Assembly: GCA_946479055.1 (NCBI GenBank)
Contig: CAMLEX010000084.1
Location: 1-11,497, forward strand
Source: an uncultured Bacteroidota bacterium
GTDB lineage: Bacteria; Bacteroidota; Bacteroidia; Chitinophagales; Chitinophagaceae
Reading direction: 5' to 3'
Length of the DNA: 11,497 nt
The notes beneath the pieces were generated by a model. That model saw only the letters and a list, made by a program, of their open reading frames with translations, was not told the origin of the DNA and did no database searches. Numbering within the stretch: position 1 is the stretch's first letter; every line of letters starts with the position of its first letter. Shown here piece by piece: positions 7,800-11,497 of this stretch. The translations under genes were made by a program, and so were the position numbers.

Positions 7800-8297
7800 T
7801 TATTTTAAATTAAGGTCGCTCTTCAAAGCCCCTTTAGGGGTTGGGGTATATTTATTAATGATAGCATCGCACACTTCATCAATCATTTTATAAACTTCAT
7901 GATAACCTGGTTCAGTTCCATAATAAGGATCAGGGACATCCATATTTTTCCCCGGATACAACTCATTCATCAGCAAATCAACTTTTGTCGCATCAAATTT
8001 TTTCTTTGAGATGCGTTTAATATCATCCAGCACATCAGCAGCCAATGCATAAATTTTATCATACACTTCAAAATCTTCCGCAACAAATCTCCTGGCTCTT
8101 TGCTGGCAAATATCAATACCATTCAGTTTCGCTACTTTTTGTGATAAAGGGTGAGGAGGTTCTCCTGTATGATAGCTATTGGTGCCAGCGCTTTCAATAC
8201 TCCAGTTTAACCCGGCTTTAAATGCTTTATCTTGCAAAATGCCTTCTGCCAAAGGGCTGCGGCAAATATTTCCCAAACAAACCATTAAAATTTTCAT
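7800..8297 (-). CDS. Low-molecular-weight protein tyrosine phosphatase with repeat-derived C-terminal tail
   Basis: A 165-residue cytoplasmic enzyme of the LMW-PTP/ArsC-like fold. The phosphate-binding loop is CLGNICRS at residues 7-14 (CX5RS, nucleophile Cys7, Arg13). The general acid Asp123 is in DPYYG (123-127). Members dephosphorylate tyrosine-phosphorylated proteins, often exopolysaccharide kinases (Wzb/Wzc type), but no polysaccharide or kinase gene is nearby, so the target is unknown. The family normally ends near residue 150-157. The final 15 residues (TPTPKGALKSDLNLK) are encoded by a GC-rich palindrome at 7829-7846 and look like an add-on from a mobile repeat. First gene of the operon with hisS and the DUF4836-like gene. 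A perfect -7 element ends 4 nt before the ATG. Confidence 0.95.
   Translation of the reverse strand: MKILMVCLGNICRSPLAEGILQDKAFKAGLNWSIESAGTNSYHTGEPPHPLSQKVAKLNGIDICQQRARRFVAEDFEVYDKIYALAADVLDDIKRISKKKFDATKVDLLMNELYPGKNMDVPDPYYGTEPGYHEVYKMIDEVCDAIINKYTPTPKGALKSDLNLK
7829..7846. repeat. GC-rich palindromic element CCCCTTTAGGGG + TTGGGG
   Basis: CCCC (7829-7832), TTTA, GGGG (7837-7840) can form a short hairpin and is followed by TTGGGG. The G/C runs stand out in an AT-rich neighbourhood. Similar CCCCTTTAGGGG stretches are, from memory, dispersed in Bacteroidota genomes; only one copy is visible here. It lies inside the 3' end of the phosphatase gene. Confidence 0.55.
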
Positions 8298-8301
8298 GGC
8301 G

Positions 8302-8309
8302 CAAAGATA
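8302..8309 (-). promoter_or_regulatory. Bacteroidota -7 element of the phosphatase-hisS operon (TATCTTTG)
   Basis: On the minus strand TATCTTTG exactly matches TAnnTTTG and ends 4 nt (CGCC) before the phosphatase ATG. Initiation 5-7 nt downstream of the -7 element would give an essentially leaderless mRNA for the operon. No convincing -33 TTG is seen 20 nt upstream. Confidence 0.6.
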
Positions 8310-8524
8310 ACTATGAGCTCTGAGCCTTGTATTTTTCGTCGTTTATATTTCTATGAAACAGTTTGTTTATGGATTTACAGGGTTGATGGCATCTAATTTG
8401 CCAAATAAGGTTTTAATTATTTCATTAACGGGAAGGACTGTGTAAGAAAATGCCCAAATAAAAACGGATGATCTAAATGGCAGTACTGTATCAATACTTT
8501 ATGTACTTCCAATAACATTTATCA

Positions 8525-8556
8525 GGGCAGATTAATAAAAATGTAATAATTTGCCC
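8525..8556. promoter_or_regulatory. Inverted repeat upstream of the small membrane protein gene
   Basis: GGGCAGATT (8525-8533) pairs with AATTTGCCC (8548-8556) over 9 bp with one G-T wobble, around a 14-nt A/T loop. The right arm overlaps TAATTTG (8547-8553), a one-base-short relative of the -7 consensus. It could be an operator over the promoter or an RNA hairpin. Confidence 0.45.
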
Positions 8557-8574
8557 GTATCGAAAATTTGATAC
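8557..8574. promoter_or_regulatory. 18-bp near-palindrome abutting the start codon at 8575
   Basis: GTATC (8557-8561) and GATAC (8570-8574) are perfect inverted arms. Pairing continues inward as a G-T wobble and two A-T pairs, making the whole 18 bp nearly symmetrical. It directly touches the ATG. Position fits an operator near the transcription start or a translation-control hairpin. Confidence 0.45.
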
Positions 8575-8817
8575 ATGATTGAGGAATATGAAAAGCAAAA
8601 AAGAAAGCAGGTAACGTTCAGAAGGGCATTGGTTGACTATTTTATCGGATTAATGATTACTGCAATGGGTATTTTTTTCCTGCTGCGGCACAAATTTAAT
8701 CTTCAGTTTAATGAAAGGTTCCCACCTAATGTTATAGATAAAATTTTCGGGGTTATTTGCTTACTCTATGGCGGGTGGCGTATTTACAGGGGTTATAAGA
8801 AGAATTATTTTAAATGA
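8575..8817 (+). CDS. Small two-helix inner-membrane protein, unknown function
   Basis: An 80-residue protein with two predicted transmembrane segments (about residues 19-37, rich in I/L/M/F/G, and 55-72). Lys/Arg-rich ends (EKQKRKQ near the N-terminus, YRGYKKNYFK at the C-terminus) predict that both termini face the cytoplasm, with a short periplasmic loop (about 38-54) containing FNERFPPN. I do not recognise a family. It is the first gene of a rightward set, 57 bp before the PstS-like lipoprotein gene, and is preceded by two dyad symmetries. Consistent codon use, good topology and position support a real gene. In related bacteria PstS-like/TPR pairs often follow TonB-ExbB-ExbD genes (recalled, not checked); this protein might link to such machinery, but that is speculation. 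Confidence 0.75.
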   Translation: MIEEYEKQKRKQVTFRRALVDYFIGLMITAMGIFFLLRHKFNLQFNERFPPNVIDKIFGVICLLYGGWRIYRGYKKNYFK

Positions 8818-8857
8818 ATAACAGATAGTTTTTCATTTTGACAAACCATCTGTTATT
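8817..8857. promoter_or_regulatory. Strong intergenic hairpin before the PstS-like gene
   Basis: AATAACAGAT (8817-8826) and ATCTGTTATT (8848-8857) are perfect 10-bp arms. After one A-C mismatch, GTTT (8828-8831) pairs with AAAC (8843-8846), leaving an 11-nt loop. It starts at the last base of the upstream stop codon and ends 17 nt before the next ATG. There is no U tract after the stem, so it is a poor classic terminator. mRNA processing, stability or differential expression within the operon is more likely. Confidence 0.6.
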
Positions 8858-8874
8858 AAAAGAAAGGTTAACCA

Positions 8875-9810
8875 ATGAAAGTCTTTAGAAATGGATATGC
8901 CTGCATACTTATCTTATTTTTTTGTTTCTTATTTCAATTAATAAGCTGCCAAACATATGATGAAAAGGAGGGTAAATTAAACGATACTCCGGGCAGGGGT
9001 AAAATCTATGTAAGTGCAGATGAATCTTTCAAACCTATCATTGATGAACAGGTAAAAGTGTTTGAGTCTAATCATCCTGGTACTGAAATAGCTGTTAGTT
9101 ATAAGCCGGAAGCTGAATGCCTGAAAGATCTGATGGTAGACAGCGTTCGCATGGTCATTTTAACCCGGGGATTTAGTGAAGCAGAAGAGAATTTTATTGT
9201 TGATTCAATGAAAACTTCACCCAGGCAAATGGTAGTAGCAAGAGATGCTGTAGCGGTAATAGTCAGTCCTTTAGCTGAAGATTCACTTTTAACGATGGGA
9301 GAGATTAAGGAAATTCTTACGGGAAAGTTTAAGAAAAATTTAATTCCCGTATTTGATGGGGTGAAGGCAACCAGTACGGTACGTTTTATCGTCGATTCTA
9401 TATTGAAAAACGATTCGCTTACACCAAATGCAATGGCCGCCCGAACCAGTGAAGGTGTAATCGATTATGTCGCTAAAAATCCGCAATCAATAGGTTTTAT
9501 AGGGGTAAGTTGGATTGGTAATAGAGAAGATTCGGCACAAATGAGCTTTTTGAAAAAAGTAAAGATGGTCCATTTAGAAAGTACGGATATGCCCGGGAAG
9601 TATGTTCTGCCATACCAGGTTAACATTTATTTTAAAAGATACCCCATGGTACGTGATTTGGTATATATATTGAAAGAGAGGCATAGGGGGTTGGGAACAG
9701 GATTTGCCGACTTTATGGGAGCCGTGCAAGGACAATTGATTTTTAAAAGAGCTTACCTGATGCCAGCTCAAAATAATTTTATAGTAAGGCCAGTCCGTCT
9801 TAGCGAATAA
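8875..9810 (+). CDS. PstS-like substrate-binding lipoprotein
   Basis: A 311-residue lipoprotein. Residues 1-24 are a hydrophobic signal sequence ending in the lipobox LISC, with Cys25 as the lipidation site. The rest has the type II periplasmic binding-protein pattern of the PstS/PBP-like family: IYVSADESFKPIIDEQVKVFE (about 44-64) opens the first lobe, MVILTRGFSEAEENF (93-107) fits the conserved D/R region, AVAVIVSP (125-132) is a core strand, and SIGFIGVSWIG (205-215) matches the family's aIGYvG block. The usual phosphate signature R-x-x-x-SGT is not seen; the equivalent stretch reads VKATSTVRF (163-171), so phosphate binding is doubtful. No pstC, pstA or pstB gene is beside it. It lies 57 bp after the small membrane protein gene and 43 bp before the TPR gene. 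Confidence 0.85.
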   Translation: MKVFRNGYACILILFFCFLFQLISCQTYDEKEGKLNDTPGRGKIYVSADESFKPIIDEQVKVFESNHPGTEIAVSYKPEAECLKDLMVDSVRMVILTRGFSEAEENFIVDSMKTSPRQMVVARDAVAVIVSPLAEDSLLTMGEIKEILTGKFKKNLIPVFDGVKATSTVRFIVDSILKNDSLTPNAMAARTSEGVIDYVAKNPQSIGFIGVSWIGNREDSAQMSFLKKVKMVHLESTDMPGKYVLPYQVNIYFKRYPMVRDLVYILKERHRGLGTGFADFMGAVQGQLIFKRAYLMPAQNNFIVRPVRLSE

Positions 9811-9853
9811 AACAAAGTAATTATATTTACAATTCTTAAAAAGTAAAAGAAAA

Positions 9854-11497
9854 ATGAAGAAAATCCCAATTACATTTTTAGTTGCTGGCCTATTGTTTGT
9901 CAGTGCTATTCAGGCACAATCTATTCAGGATGGTGTAAAAGATCTGTATGCAGAGCGATATAAAAGCGCAAAAGCAACCTTTGAAAAATTGGTAGCTTCA
10001 AATCCTAATAATATTGAGGCCACTTACTGGCTGGGTCAGACCTATCTTGAAATAGATGATGTGGCTGGTGCAAAAAACATATATAGTAAAGCATTATTAA
10101 GCAGTGCAAATGCCCCATTATTAATAGTAGGAATGGGACAGGTAGAGCTCAAAGAAAATAAGATCAGCGAAGCCCGTCAGCGTTTTGAAGCAGCTATTAC
10201 AATGTCACGGGGTAAAAAAGGAGATGATCCTGTCATTTTAAATGCAGTGGGTCGTGCAATTACAGAAAGCTATAATACTAAAGATAAAACGGGAGGAGAT
10301 ATTAATTATGCTGTTGAAAAACTGGAGGCTGCTGCTCTAAGAGATCCAAAAAATGCAGAAATTTTCCTGAACCTTGGTGATGCTTACCGCAAAGCAAAAC
10401 CGGGAGAAGCGGGTGGTCTTGCTTTCCAGAACTATCGAAAAGCTGCCGAAGCAAATCCCAACTTTCCTGTCTCCTATTACCGCATGGCGCAACTTTTCAA
10501 CAGTCAGCGTAACTGGGATTTATATGAAAAATACCTGAATGATGCAATTAGCAAAGATCCCCGTTTTGCGCCTGCTTATTATGATCTTTCTTATTATAAA
10601 ATGGGAAAACTTGATTTTGCATCTGCGGAAGAATATGCAAAAAAATATTCTGACAATGCGGACCCTAATCCCAGTAATGAATATCTGAGAGCAAGTATTC
10701 TGTATTTTCAGAAAAAATATGATGAATCGATCAACCTGGCTAAATCAATCATCAGCCGGGCAGGGGATAAACCCGATCCTAAATTGTATAAGTTGATCTC
10801 CTATGACCTGTTGGATAAAAAAGATACAGCCGCTGCTAAACAATATGTTGATGATTTTTTTGCCAAGGAAAAACCCGAAAAGATTACGGCAATGGATTAT
10901 AAATTGAAAGCAGATGTTTATTCAGTATTACCCGGCCAGGAAGATGTAGTATTTAGTTCATATATGGAGGGCTTGAAGGCAGATACTGTATTAGAAAATA
11001 AAGTAGAACTGTTGAAAAAAGGAGCAGAATTCTTTAAAAACAGAAGTCAAAGAGAAAAAGAAGGTGACCTGTTAGAAGAGTTGGTTAAATTAAAGCCTAA
11101 ACCTTCGATTAACGAAATGTTTGATGTGGGCCGTGCCTATTATTTTGGCGGAGCTTATATCAAATCATATAATGCATTTACCCGGTTCGCTGAAAAATAC
11201 CCCGATGAAGTATTTGGATGGGAATGGAAATTGAATAATGCAAAAATTATTGATTCTACGAAACAAGATAGTATCGCAGTACCTGCTGCATTAAAACTGC
11301 TCAGCTTTAGTGAAAAAGATACAGCAAAGTATAAGAAGCAATATATAAGTGCAGCAAGTTTTCTGGCCCTTTATTATGCCAATAAAGCCAATGATAAGAT
11401 AAAGGCTATTGAATATCTTAAAAAATGGCAGAATATGGATCCGGCGAATAAAGAAGCTATTCAAAAAAATATTGATATTTTATCAAAAGCTATGATA
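9854..11497 (+). CDS. Exported TPR-repeat protein, 3' end beyond window
   Basis: I read this frame directly: 548 codons are open from the ATG at 9854 to the right edge with no stop. Residues 1-22 are a signal peptide (Lys-Lys, hydrophobic core, cleavage after the Ala of IQA, residue 22). Helix-turn-helix repeats of the tetratricopeptide type follow from about residue 25. Recognisable units include the one ending ASNPNNIEATYWLGQTYLE, the one with AALRDPKNAEIFLNLGDAY, the one with AAEANPNFPVSYYRMAQLF, and one with AISKDPRFAPAYYDLSYY. TPRs are protein-docking scaffolds, here in the periplasm. Its place after a PstS-like lipoprotein suggests that the two act together, probably with a membrane complex whose identity the window does not reveal. 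The 43-bp A/T-rich gap has no terminator. The C-terminal domain, if any, is unseen. Confidence 0.92.
   Translation, partial: MKKIPITFLVAGLLFVSAIQAQSIQDGVKDLYAERYKSAKATFEKLVASNPNNIEATYWLGQTYLEIDDVAGAKNIYSKALLSSANAPLLIVGMGQVELKENKISEARQRFEAAITMSRGKKGDDPVILNAVGRAITESYNTKDKTGGDINYAVEKLEAAALRDPKNAEIFLNLGDAYRKAKPGEAGGLAFQNYRKAAEANPNFPVSYYRMAQLFNSQRNWDLYEKYLNDAISKDPRFAPAYYDLSYYKMGKLDFASAEEYAKKYSDNADPNPSNEYLRASILYFQKKYDESINLAKSIISRAGDKPDPKLYKLISYDLLDKKDTAAAKQYVDDFFAKEKPEKITAMDYKLKADVYSVLPGQEDVVFSSYMEGLKADTVLENKVELLKKGAEFFKNRSQREKEGDLLEELVKLKPKPSINEMFDVGRAYYFGGAYIKSYNAFTRFAEKYPDEVFGWEWKLNNAKIIDSTKQDSIAVPAALKLLSFSEKDTAKYKKQYISAASFLALYYANKANDKIKAIEYLKKWQNMDPANKEAIQKNIDILSKAMI

Larger units (their letters stand above)
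8298..8574. other. 277-bp divergent intergenic region with regulatory-looking dyads
   Basis: This separates the minus-strand operon from the rightward envelope genes. It holds the operon -7 element at the left end. The 8-bp palindrome CAGTACTG is at 8481-8488, and GTATCAATAC at 8488-8497 has GTAT/ATAC arms. At the right end are two stacked dyads (8525-8556 and 8557-8574). The only reading frame is a 30-codon one from 8353, with no coding support. No tRNA or clear riboswitch was recognised. Confidence 0.6.

Noticed and set aside
8353..8445. 30-codon frame in the 8298-8574 gap
   Set aside because: Very short, no promoter or leader signal directly upstream, and no recognisable protein feature; chance is the simplest explanation.
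8866..8873. GGTTAACC palindrome before the PstS-like start as an operator
   Set aside because: An 8-bp palindrome is expected by chance, and it overlaps the likely ribosome-binding zone without other support.

Overview
The window looks like a chromosomal segment of a low-GC Bacteroidota bacterium, most likely Chitinophagaceae or a near relative. Three things point there: -7 promoter elements of the TAnnTTTG type (TATCTTTG twice) right next to start codons; A-rich leaders without clear Shine-Dalgarno sites; and the gene content, which includes a DUF4836-like exported protein, a PstS-like lipoprotein followed by a TPR protein, a DinB-like enzyme and a DUF3471-like secreted protein. No tRNA, rRNA, CRISPR array, transposase or phage gene was seen. 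This assignment is inferred from sequence character, not from a database match.

Layout. On the left, rlmN (minus strand, lacking only its last few codons at the window edge) is divergent from a stand-alone AAA/STAND-type ATPase (plus). The 129-bp space between them holds a 15-bp tandem repeat and promoters facing both ways. Next on the plus strand come a thiolase close to the 3-oxoadipyl-CoA thiolase (PcaF/PaaJ) type, a small secreted-protein gene broken by a frameshift at a CCGA duplication, and a DinB-like putative metal enzyme. A bidirectional terminator hairpin at 4594-4624 separates these from a compact minus-strand operon, read right to left: low-molecular-weight protein tyrosine phosphatase, hisS, and a large DUF4836-like exported protein. 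Gaps in the operon are only 12 and 14 bp. The operon promoter sits almost on the phosphatase start codon, so the mRNA may be nearly leaderless.

On the right, reading plus, is a second gene set: an 80-residue two-helix membrane protein, a PstS-like lipoprotein without the usual SGT phosphate-binding signature, and a TPR-rich exported protein that runs off the window. Two dyad symmetries lie directly before the first start codon of this set, and a strong hairpin lies between the first two genes. No phosphate permease or ATPase gene is present here, so this set is the best candidate for an incompletely understood envelope system. Its role cannot be settled from the window.

The most notable observations are the frameshifted secreted gene, the phosphatase C-terminal tail encoded by a GC-rich palindromic element, the stacked dyads upstream of 8575, and the PstS-like/TPR envelope module.
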